Assembly (NCBI GenBank): GCA_037576195.1
Contig: CM075102.1
Span: forward strand, 10,912,001-10,976,000
Source: Phytoseiulus persimilis
Lineage: Eukaryota > Arthropoda > Arachnida > Mesostigmata > Phytoseiidae
Length of the DNA: 64,000 bases
Direction of reading: 5' to 3'
The position numbers and the translations under genes are program-made. The notes beneath the pieces were generated by a model. The model saw nothing but the letters and a program-made list of their open reading frames with translations. It searched no databases and was not told the origin of the DNA. Shown here one piece after another: positions 24,481-33,830 of the stretch (positions are counted from its first letter, which is position 1; each line of letters starts with the position of its first letter).

Positions 24481-27400
24481 GGTGTGAACTCCAACGCATC
24501 AGCGATGTACTCGCGGTACCCTATCGCTGGTACCCAGAGAATGCGACAGAGGCGTAGAACGGAGCCGCCTCGGAGAGGATCTAGCTCCTCGTTTAAGCTT
24601 CGAACAATTTGAATGATATCCAGTGGACCCGAGGGAATCTGACTCTAAGTCTATATCGAGCTATAATTCTGTACAGGCGGAGGCCTCCTGAGCATCTGGC
24701 GATGTACGGAATAGGATACCGTTGAAGCGTCCACCTGAATATAGAAAATAGCTGTCCCTCAAGAATTTCCGGCCGTCCTCATGATTCAACTCTCCCACTC
24801 CTTTGGATGTTCTTCTAAGGAAAACTGACAAGGTGCAGCCTTCCTTAAAGTTCATGAACGAGCGATGAATTATGAGATCGTGCACACCGCAGGAAATGAT
24901 TGAGATAACGATCGCTTCATTGCCTTCACTGGGGCGGTCTGTGCGACGAGATATGAGACTGGGAAACCACTCGGAGTGTGCACGATACTGAATGATGGGT
25001 TCGCGAGTCAGAAATGCCAGCAACAAGCTCCAGTAGAGGTTCGACTTCACCAGATATTTTATTTGATTGAGAGGACCACTGAAGAAACTGAAGTGCGGAC
25101 AAGAGTCTCATTTTACCCCCCTGCTTGGGGATTCTTCTGCAAACGCTCTATCCAAGATGTTGTCGCCGGAAAATTCCGTCAGTGGGCAAGTCTATTGTGT
25201 TCCTCTCGGAGGCTCCCTGCAAGAAACAGTCTGCAAGATTCGTGCGGAGCAACTACGACGATTTTAGGATTAGCTCGCTACGCTGGAGCCGTTTCTTCAC
25301 CGTCGGCTGCAGAAGGTTGGCTCGAAGAGTCCTGCAGCGATCTCGAGGGTTCTATGAAGCGCTCAGAACGTACATATAAGGGTCAACTCAGTGGGACCAT
25401 CTCTCCCTTGCCTATAGGGTAAACCGTCCCGCCCCCTAGAATCGGGACCGAAGACTTGCGGGATGGAAGAGAGGACCATGTAACGTTCGAAGCGAGCATA
25501 CCTCGTAGATGAGCGGGACACAGTCTCCCCATCCTCTCTAACGTCGACGAGGAAAACCAGCTTGCTGCCTGTGAGTCTGCGGTATCTTGTCACCTGAGCC
25601 AGTTTTGCGTCGCTAGAAGGAGGGGGTCCGTGGTGGGCAGCCCACTTCAGCAGCTTTCGCAGCCGACAGAGAAGTCAAAAAGAGCCATGAGACAGCTGAT
25701 GGTCGGCGACAAACGAGTGAGCAAATGGGGCGGAAGCATTCGGATAGGAAGGTAAGATCTCAATTGTTCACTGATCTTCCATCGGATGTTCAGTAAACTT
25801 GCGTCGGAATGGGTGGATGACAATATTCATACTTTGGCAACTGGGGTTCGCTGGGAGATCATCATCTATGCGTATCGTGGACAGCGGCCGGTCTAGCATG
25901 TACTCCCGATGTACACCGAAACCACGGCTCGGGTCTCGGAGAGACCTTGCATGTTGACGCTGGTTCTGCCGAGTTTGGTTATCCGCCTATCTCGAGTCAG
26001 GGAGTGGAAACCAAGCTTCGATAGCTGAGAGGATGACGCATCTTTTCTCGATTCATTTGCGTCGATCGGTTCACACTCACGACCCGACCACTCATCTCCC
26101 GCTCAAAGATGAGCTTTCCCAGTTTTTCGTCCTGGGAGGAGACGCGGGAGGTAGTGCATCGAGGACGACATTTCGTCAGCAAACCAGTGATTCATCTGAT
26201 CCTGATGCGACCTGTCGTCAATTCCGAGCTATGAGCCGGTGATCGTCATTTCTCGAGCTCTCTCCCGAATTTAGGTAAAAGAGTGTCCAGAAGAAATTCT
26301 TCTGTCAACGAGAGAGGCTGTCCTGTCGACTATCCTTGAACTTCATGCCCGTATACTCATAACCAGAAACGAGGGGTACCGAGCGCATCGAAGTACAGAA
26401 GGCTCAAGGAGGAGTTTCGATAGCCGAGAGCGTGCTGAAGTGAAGACGGGAATATCGGTGAACGGGGCTTGAACGAGTGAGCCGAACAACAATCGGCCCC
26501 ACGACGGGAGTCCACGTACTGTCCCCGTGAAATTTTGCCAGCTGCCGAAATCTAGCTAGTAGTCGATTGAGTACTTGATGTCCGGCGCTCTTCGGCAGAC
26601 ATGAATAGCCTCACGACATGTGGAATGGGTAGCAGTTAGGAAGACAGAGGAGAGGACTCTGGTCGTGGCGAAACTCCGGGCGATGGTCGAGCAGACATCG
26701 GCCAGCGTTTTGACACCAGAGTTGAGATGATGAATTCGAGAGAGTATTCCTGCGAAATATTTCAACCCACCCGATGAGGAGAGCTAGGAAGCAAGTTCAA
26801 GTAATGGAGCGGGTACTCCCGGACCAAGCTCATCTCACGGCTGGCTGGGTTTCTTAGCTACGCATCACTCTCCGGTTCACGCTGATTGAACCATTGTTAA
26901 TCGAGAGGACGGTTCAAGGGTCCCAGGACCTCCGATGCTCGCTACTTCGTTCCATCAATGCAACGGACTGACTGGATCGTACGCCGGAGTCTGATGCTTC
27001 TTCAATGCAGCTGATGAGTAAACGGCGAATCAGTCAAGCTCGTTGGGAGGCTTGCCAGCAGCGACATGAGTCCATGTTGCCAAAGAACGCCGAACAGGAT
27101 GTTCCAGAAGCAAAGCTAAACAGCATGCTGAACCTGTGAAGTCTGATCGACGATGCGGTGCTTGTGTGCCTGACAAGAGTGAAATAGGCGGCTGGCCTCA
27201 GTCTGATCGCCCTGAGGAAGTTAGAGACTCAACGACCAGTAGGAGCCGCGAGAGTCTCGGGTCCAACTTGGAGCTGTGGGTATCGCCAGCCGAACTCATC
27301 TCAAAGCGAAGCCAGGGGTCGATGGGAGTTCTGTCCCAGATTCCTCGGTCACAGAGTGCGGACTTACACAAGATCGCGGTGAGGTTCCAGGCTTTCCTAG

Positions 27401-27626
27401 CTGGGGGGAGATAGCACGAGTTCTGGACTCAGAGAGCCTAGTTCGAAGACATTTTCCCGAGAAGCCAGCTTGGCGTCAGGTAAAACTGAAGTATCACATG
27501 AAACTTCCATCGGATATGCCTATGACCAAGACTCACTCGACTGTTCGCGTCAATCACCGAGCGCATGCCGAACTTTATCTTGAGAAGACAGTGGAGGCTA
27601 ATCTCTTCGAGAAATCGATTCAAAAA
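24481..27626. other. no supported gene, probable repeat debris
   Basis: Plus-strand frame 27276-27713 has a run (YHMKLPSDMPMTKTHSTVRV) faintly like the segment just ahead of gypsy RT, but the match is too weak to call. Minus-strand frame 24661-25050 and plus-strand 24976-25422 show no motif. The proximity to gypsy fragments suggests old LTR-element debris. Confidence 0.3.
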
Positions 27627-28570
27627 TCAACCTCGAGCATGAGTATGTTCAACGGATCCTTTCTTGTTGAGATCCCATGCTTCGAGAAGTCGCTCAGTCG
27701 TGTTCACCAATGAATGATTCAGCTCATTTCTCAGGCCGAGGCGAGCGGCGAGGTCATCGTTGGTGTAGTAGAATTCATTGCATCCGAAGATCCCGTGTGC
27801 CATCGTTCCGCGGTAAACTCCACATCGGTCGCAGAATGTGTTTGAAGCAGCTAGGAAGATAGCATTATGACATTTTGTTGGGAGGGTTCCAGCTCTCGCT
27901 AGGGCTAGTAGAGAGCATCCTCTACTGTTGTCATAAATGTCAGTGATTGTGGTCCTTGACCCTTTGTAAGCTCGGTACAGCTCGAGAGTGGATCTTTCTT
28001 CCATCCCGTCTCCCCAGGCCTTATCCTGTGTGGTCTTAACTTCTTCGGATAGCTTCCGGTAGTAGACTCCAAGGAGTGCTCGGTTTTCGTGGTCGTGTTC
28101 GATCGTCAGTGCGTCGCTATCGAATTTGGTTGTGAGAACTCCAATTCTCAGGTAGGCTTTCGTTTCGTTTTTCTGCAGGTCAACTGCATCAAGTAGCATT
28201 TTGGGCCATCTCGAATCCTGCATTGACAGGATCCTCGCAAAACGCCTGAGCTTACTTTTGGCTTACCTCGCTTCGAAGGAGCTCCAGCTCAGTTCCGGTG
28301 AAAGGTATTCGTTCGCTAGCTTCCATCCAGGTTCACGTAGTGCCCATCGCTCTGCCTCGCGCTGGGCTTTCTGCAGTTCGGTCGCTGTATTAGTTGACAT
28401 TACGGTAACAGCATTCGCGTATGTGATTTTCGGGACAGCGAAGCCTCCCCAGAATGTTTTGGACCATTCAAACTTGTTGAGTCCGCATAGTGTCTGGGCT
28501 TGCATTTGGGGGATGGCTCTCTTCACATCCGTCTTCCATTTCTCTTCTTGCGTGGGGAGGTAGTTGGAGT
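27627..28570 (-). pseudogene. LINE C-terminal region with zinc knuckle
   Basis: After the MITE insertion the LINE frame resumes with FWGGFAVPKITYANAVTVMS and ELQKAQREAERWALREPG, the post-RT block of many LINEs. A stop in the next segment separates it from a second open frame (28223-27627). That frame contains LELYRAYKGSRTTITDIYDN and the knuckle CDRCGVYRGTMAHGIFGC, a CxxC-H-C arrangement. The protein ends shortly after, which I take as the end of ORF2. Confidence 0.8.
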
Positions 28571-28603
28571 CGTCACTCGGGGTGATCCCAAGACATGTGT
28601 ATT

Positions 28604-29220
28604 CAGTGGCAACGCCGGCGGGAAGCTAGGCAAGCTTGAGCGTCCCGAATCTCAGAATCCGGGAGCTGAGCTTCCCAAAAATTATTCCGTCGGGTTCGAC
28701 CTCATGACAATTCGGAGCCAATTTTCCGGAGATCCGCAAGCACTGGTGTGCTCAAGACGCAAACGAGGAGCGAGAATCTCGTTGGGGGAGCCTCATAACC
28801 GAATGAGGGCGATGATTCCACGGATCTCGGGATACAGTCATCGATCCCGAATCGGTCGTGGCGATTCAAGAAGAGGAACTAATGAGAAGTTCCTTCGAAT
28901 AACCTCGCAATGGGGTCTTATTTGACTGAAGTGTTGAGCCCAGTAAGTTGGATTGAATCGATCCTCCGCATGTAGTAGCGTCTCCAAAAGGTCCATGGAG
29001 AAATTATATCGTGACGTCCTTCGTGATACCATGTGGGCGGATCGTTTTGTGATTTCTTCGTAGATCACAATGAGAACAGAATCAAGCATTAGCCGATCTT
29101 TGGAGCATCTGGAGTCCCTCAATTCCCTCGCACAACGCTTATTGAAATTTCTAGAGAATTTCCCGAGAATATCGCCGCCCAAATCAGCTTCCCCAAGAAA
29201 AAATCCCGGCGCCGCCACTG
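28604..29220. mobile_element. 617-bp hAT-type MITE inside the LINE
   Basis: The ends are CAGTGGCAACGCCGG at the left and, reverse-complemented, CAGTGGCGGCGCCGG at the right. They are flanked by a perfect 8-bp duplication TGTGTATT at 28596-28603 and 29221-29228. An 8-bp duplication plus CAGTGGC-type ends is the hAT superfamily hallmark. The interior has no transposase frame, so it is non-autonomous. Removing it rejoins the LINE between the RT thumb and the post-RT block, which proves it inserted after the LINE did. Confidence 0.95.
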
Positions 29221-29264
29221 TGTGTATTCACGGCTGACAGGCAGGACTTCGCCTTGTGTCTGGG

Positions 29265-30163
29265 AGCCGTTGCAATCGCCAATCGAGTGGTTTCAGAGCA
29301 CAACCACTGCACACTTCGCGGGGTTGAGGGCCAATTTCCTCACCCTTCCGAACGCCGAGTGATGATCAGAAGCTCCTGTGGATCATTGCGGTTGTGTGCA
29401 AGTAGCACCATTTCCTCCGCAAAGAACAGCCCGGGAGCACGAAGTGTTGGCCCCCGAACATAGCAAAAGTTTCCTCTCCGCCTGATTCGAAATCCGCGCT
29501 TACTTTCAATCAGTGGTTTCTCAAGCTCTGTTATGTGTAGCATGAACAGAATGCTGCTCAGGGCACAGCCTTATTTCAGAGCTCTGTGAGAGCATGACCA
29601 GTCTGAGCTGGCCTCGCCGCGAACAACTTCGACTTTGGTGTTCTCGTATATGCGTGTGAACAGGCCGATCCAGCTGGGTTCCACTCCGGGTCGGCGTAGA
29701 ATCTTCCACAGTTCGCAGTCGATTCTGTTGAAGGCTTCGGAGCAATCCGGGAAAGAGGCTATCATCCCTTGCTCTCTCTGGCGATCTCTCTCACGGAAGT
29801 GAGCATGAAAATGTTATCGTCTCCACGCCTACCTGGTCTAAAGCCGTTCTGCATCTTCCCAAGAATCTGTTCGTTCTCGATCCGCTCTTGGATCTCCGAT
29901 GTGGAGATCTTGGTGAATAGCCTGCACTGGACTGCGGTGATGGTGATCGGTCGATGTGTGTTCAGGTGTCCCTTCATAGAGTTTCCCCTTCCTATGAGGG
30001 ATACTCTTCCCTGTTTCCAATCCTCTGGTATGTCTTCGGCTCCGGGAAACAGTCTGTTGAGCAGTTCGATGATTTGCTTTACGCCTTCACTCTGCAGATT
30101 TTTCAAGACTTTCGCTGGGATACCATCGAGGCCACAGCCTGTGTGGTCTTGGATGGTACTCAT
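29265..30163 (-). pseudogene. LINE reverse transcriptase domain, inactivated
   Basis: Blocks appear in order on the minus strand: GLDGIPAKVLKNL, then THRPITITAVQCRLFTKI, then GFRPGRRGDDNIFML, then motif A DCSEAFNRID. Motif C reads LFFAEEMVLLA near 29412-29423, and the thumb reads KLALNPAKCAVVVL near 29300. The normal motif C is FADD; both aspartates are glutamate here. The frame is also shifted between blocks. The domain would copy LINE RNA at the nicked target. This copy is dead. Confidence 0.9.
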
Positions 30164-30959
30164 CGCTTGCTTGACCTCTTCTGGGTTTGTATTGATCTCT
30201 GTGGTATCTCTACTTCCTCGCCATTGGACTTTCTGATCGCGGCTCTTGCTCGCTTCAGGTAGTTATATTTCTACGTCAGCTAGGTGATCTTCCAAGTCGT
30301 CATCTGGAATCAGGAGACCTGTCTTTGATCCGAGGGCTAGATGGGCGTCCAGTATCATTACATCGAATCAGGAGCTGCCACAGTCTCTTAGCTCTGTTGA
30401 TTTTGGGTGCTTCGAGAATATCTAGGCATATTTGGTGGTCGCGTTGCCTTCTTTCTCTCTGCACCTCCTTGTGAACTCGCTGTTGTGCTGCGCGGTTTCG
30501 TCTCTCTGCCTCTACAACGTCAAAGTCACTTAGTGTTTCGGAGGGCGCATGCGTTGTTTTACCTCTATACTCTCTTGAACGCACATGTGATGTGGTCGTC
30601 ACCGGGTCTCCAACGCCGCTGATTTTGTCGGTGTCTCGGTGCTTCGTGGCACCATTTCTCGCGACAGAGCTCGATTGGCGTTCCCTCTGTCTCCAAAGTC
30701 GGCCGCGCTCTCGCCGGTATCCAGTTAGCTCGCGTAGAGTCTTAGATCGGATCAGTGTGCGGTGACCGCATCGGTGGATGCGTGATGATTTTTTCGATTG
30801 CTTCCAGGATACTCTCCTTGAAGTTTTCATATTCCAGAGGACTGCCACCTGGATGCGCCTCAAGTTGGTTCTCAACTATTTGCGCAGCGAGAAGCGGAAG
30901 CATCAAGTGAATCCGTCTTCTGCTTTTTGGTACATGACTCTGCTGAGCTGTGCACTGCA
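30164..30959 (-). pseudogene. LINE linker between endonuclease and RT
   Basis: A mostly open minus-strand frame (30300-30875) rich in Arg, Glu and Lys, with EAERRNRAAQQRVHKEVQRE and KRLWQLL near its end. Such basic linkers are usual between the endonuclease and RT domains. It has no enzymatic motif. Confidence 0.7.
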
Positions 30960-31590
30960 CTCTCAGAAGATTATTATCGCTCAGAGCTATGAGATCCGGT
31001 CTTCGTCGGCGGTCATGGTATCTATCTGACTCAGCGCTGCTTCGTTCACAATAAAATAGTCGATAGCTGACTTCCCTCGCGTGAATTTGCCTTCCCATGG
31101 CTCAGTCATGTTTAGTATAGTGAGTCCGTTATGGATGGAAAACTCCTCAAGGATCCGACCTCTCTTGTTTGATTTTCCATCGAGGCTGGGGATATGCGCA
31201 TTAGCGTCACCACCTATGATAATCTTATCTAGTGGCGAGCACTTCTGCTTGATGAGTGCGCTCATGGATCTGGTGCGGGTTTTGTTTTCCCTCGCCGTCC
31301 CATGCTTCATATAGAGAGTATGAATATCCATCGATCTCTGCAAATCAATGTTGCTTGGGCAAAGAAGTCATTCCTTTTGTGGTTCCAGTCTTCGACATGG
31401 TTTCCCTTGCATAGGATAGCTATGCCACCGTTCGAGTTTTATCTGTCAGGCCTCGCCGTCATTCATGAGACGCGTTTCACAAAACATCATTATGTCTACT
31501 TTCGAGTCGATGAGCACATATTTTCCAAGCGCAGCCCTCTTGGCCATGCTAGACTTAGAACCATTGATATTGAGAGAGGCAAAACATAAT
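30960..31590 (-). pseudogene. LINE APE endonuclease domain, inactivated
   Basis: The domain opens with FASLNINGSKSS and reaches DIMMFCETRL, the usual asparagine and ETxL blocks. It continues with IIIGGDANAHIPSLDG and SAIDYFIVN. It should end in the catalytic SDH; here it reads SDNNLLRV at about 30973, so the histidine is asparagine. A stop follows the ETRL block. This domain normally nicks target DNA to prime reverse transcription, but this copy is not functional. Confidence 0.85.
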
Positions 31591-31823
31591 TTATTAGCAA
31601 TAGTCTCGCGAGGTGCTCCATTGCTTCGGAGTCCACGCTTAAGGCATCGCTTCTTGGCTGGTTACTCTTGTTGGGACCACGGCGGGGCACCTCCACGTCC
31701 TTTAGGAGGGTGACGCCTTGTTTTGTCTGTCTGGTAGGGCTAGTGGCGCTGTCTGCCGGAGTGTCCACTGGGACCAGGCTCGTTGGCCGTGTGGCATAAA
31801 CCAACGCCTTGGGTGCCACGCTA

Positions 31824-32042
31824 AGCTAGCAATCGCGGGTTCGATCCCCGGCCGGGACAACAAATTTCTTATGTGGTAAAAAGAGGATTTAATTTATATC
31901 AGAATTAAATCTGAACCATCTTAAGACCCAAGCCCACCGCCCGCAATGGGATTTGCGAGGCGATAGGGAGTGTTACTGAAGCAATACCGAAAGGTGAATC
32001 CGGGACACTCCTGAGGGCTGGCTGAGAGGTTCAGCCGAAAAC
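31824..32042 (+). mobile_element. SINE-like repeat, plus orientation
   Basis: This starts AGCTAGCAATCGCGGG and contains GGTTCGATCCC, a match to the RNA polymerase III B-box/T-loop of tRNAs, followed by CGGCCGGGACA like a tRNA acceptor end. It ends in GGCTGAGAGGTTCAGCCGAAAA, a small stem-loop before a short A-tail. No A-box is seen, so the tRNA-like head is truncated or the resemblance is partial. I see no target-site duplication for this copy. It is inverted relative to, and about 97% identical by eye with, the copy at 32137. Confidence 0.75.
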
Positions 32043-32136
32043 AGAGGCTCGGTGGGGTCCTTCAGCGCTTGCTCCTGTGACGGCCCTTGATGCTGTCGTC
32101 CCTGCCGCGTTGCTTTGGGTGCAGATCGGTCCTTTT

Positions 32137-32362
32137 TTTTTTGTTTTTCGGCTGAACCTCTCAGCCAGCCCTCAGAAGTGTCCCGGAATCACCTTTCGGT
32201 ATTGCTTCAGTGACACTCCCTATCGCCTCGCAAATCCTATTGCGGGCGGTGGGCTTGGGTCTTAAGATGGTTCAGATTTGATTCTGATATGAATTAAATC
32301 CTCTCTTTACCACATAAGAAATTTGTTGTCCCGGCCGGGGATCGAACCCGCGATTGCTAGCT
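32137..32362 (-). mobile_element. SINE-like repeat, minus orientation, with target-site duplication
   Basis: On the minus strand this starts AGCTAGCAATCGCGGG at 32362 and ends in the GGCTGA...TCAGCC stem-loop and an A-rich tail (AAAAACAAAAAAAAAA). Flanking it is a direct repeat of about 14 bp, AGATCGGTCCTTTT on the plus strand, at 32123-32136 and 32363-32376. The A-tail plus variable-length duplication shows LINE-driven retroposition into ORF1. The body is a tRNA-like T-loop region plus about 170 bp of unrelated sequence, with no coding capacity. Confidence 0.9.
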
Positions 32363-32931
32363 AGATCGGTCCTTTTGTCCCTCCCTAGGCTTTTTCTGCG
32401 AAGTACGAACTGTTTTAGATGCATACGTTCTCGTCGCCGCTGCTGCGGCGGCTGCGGGTGCCGTTTTTGTTTGGGCCTCTACGAACATCTTCCTTAGAAG
32501 TTGCTTTTTCTTAAGGAGGGTCTTGCGGTTTTCCGCATCGGCTTCGAATCGTTTCCTCCTCTTCTCAAGGAACTGAGCTCCAAGGTCATCGAGCCTGGAA
32601 AGCTTTTCTGGAGTGACTCCAAGCTTCTGCTTGACTGACGCTTTAAGCCAGTCCTTCAGGACTCTGAGGCCTGCATCTGTGTAGGAAGAGGGCGGTCCGT
32701 TTCGTCGGATGCTTTCAGAATCGGCTGAGATGATTCGGAGATCGAGAATCTCAACCAATCTCCTTCCCCTGATCAGAGCAGGTGATTCTTTCGTTGATTT
32801 GCCTGACCACATTGTGCACCACGTTACCGAGAGGATTCTGGCGTGTTTCGCCTTTAGCTCCTCTAGTGGGCGGATGATGAAGTCAGCTATATCGTCGTAG
32901 CGCAGACAGCTTCGAATCTACTTTTACTCAT

Positions 32932-33353
32932 ATTATCTTCCATACCGTGGTGTTGTGGATTTCTCGGGCCAAATCACTTCAACACACAGCACACAAGTGT
33001 TCTCCCCGGTGAACGATACTGTTCAACCGTTGAAAACTCCAAGAAATTAGCTTTTGTATCGCATTCGAATTTGGTACCTGTGGTACTCGCTCCCGATTCT
33101 GGATATGTTAGAGGTGGTGAACTGAATGCGAAGTTAGAACTCGTTTCACCGCTGCATCAGTGACCGCCCACAATCGACACGAAACAACGTTCCTAAATCC
33201 TCGGCGTACGGTATTCGTGCGAATGTACCGATTGGTTCGGGAAACGCTCCGGAACTATTCTTAGACGGCTCAAGGTATCAACGGACGAGCTAAGGGAATC
33301 TCCGGAGCCGTCGTTGACACTCCGAGACAAGTGCGAGTCGTTGGCTGAAGAAG
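32932..33353. other. upstream flank of the LINE, nothing recognised
   Basis: I see no gene or repeat that I can support. A LINE internal promoter would lie at the element's 5' end here but I cannot identify it. Confidence 0.4.
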
Positions 33354-33830
33354 TTGACATTCTTTGTCGTGCTGCGACCGGGAACTCGATGGAGTCGCGA
33401 AAGTCCTACGGAGAGGAGATGGCTTCGTGGGGGTACCAAAGACCAGGAGCATCTTCAAACTTCATTCGGCTCCGCATGGCTTCACACGCCCCTGATCGAA
33501 CGAGAGAGGAACCTCCGTTTGAGTGGAATTCCGAAGAAGATGAGGCTTCCTTCTCGAGTTTTCTTCCTGCGTCGACCTCTGACCCATCTTGGATCGCGAG
33601 AGCGCGAATAGCCTAAGACTGAGAATTATGATCAACTCCAACTCCTTGTCGCTCCTGAGTCACGAATCAAAAACGTCCCAGACAAAAGGTTCGTCGTTCT
33701 TCCCGGCGAGAAGATTGATCATGTCGAAATTGAACCAGAAGGAATAGCGAAACTGCGTAGAGTCGCTGAGAGGCTCCTGCAGGCAAGCGAACTCGAAGAG
33801 GCTAGCGGGTTTCCTGAATATCTGCTGTAG
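33354..33830 (+). pseudogene. unrecognised coding-like frame with one in-frame stop
   Basis: One plus-strand frame runs from 33354 to a TAG at about 33831, broken only by a TAG at 33609-33611. The second half is strikingly protein-like: QLQLLVAPESRIKN, then KRFVVLPGEKIDHVEIEPEG and AKLRRVAERLLQASELEEAS. The first half includes LHTPLIERERNLRL. I do not recognise a family. It is either a recent pseudogene or the last exon of a gene whose upstream intron ends near 33612. The neighbouring sequence offers no exon to join. Confidence 0.4.

Larger units (their letters stand above)
27627..32931 (-). mobile_element. non-LTR retrotransposon (LINE), broken and nested
   Basis: Read on the minus strand, this is ORF1, then an APE-type endonuclease, reverse transcriptase, and a C-terminal zinc-knuckle domain, in the normal order of an APE-class LINE. 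Frames are broken by shifts and stops. It is interrupted by two SINE-like repeats (31824-32042 and 32137-32362) and a hAT-type MITE (28604-29220). Catalytic residues are also lost in both enzyme domains. The C-terminal segment resembles LINE proteins I associate with ticks and mites. The clade (Jockey, CR1, L2 or I) is not assigned. The 3' end is placed at the last stop; no poly(A) is visible beyond it. Confidence 0.9.
31496..32931 (-). pseudogene. LINE ORF1 (gag-like), interrupted
   Basis: An ATG at 32931-32929 begins MSKSRFEAVCA. After a frameshift the frame continues through DDIADFIIRPLEELKAKHAR and a long charged, coiled-coil-like stretch (KLSRLDDLGAQFLEKRRKRF, about 32540-32620). It then reaches an Ala run and a basic tail. 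Two SINE-like insertions split it. The C-terminal piece resumes at 31819 (VAPKALVYATRPTSLVP) and its end overlaps the start of the endonuclease in another frame. It would be the nucleic-acid-binding ORF1 protein. I see no CCHC knuckle. Confidence 0.65.

Noticed and set aside
27460..27660. N-terminal part of a gypsy reverse transcriptase on the plus strand
   Set aside because: Only a faint spacing similarity (YHMKLPSDMP...). It also runs against the end of the minus-strand LINE, and no RT catalytic block follows.
31770..31860. A complete tRNA gene or A-box plus B-box promoter (TTGGCCGTGTGG looks like an A-box)
   Set aside because: The A-box-like string lies in LINE ORF1 sequence outside the repeat edge at 31824 and translates well on the minus strand, and no cloverleaf closes with the 3' half.
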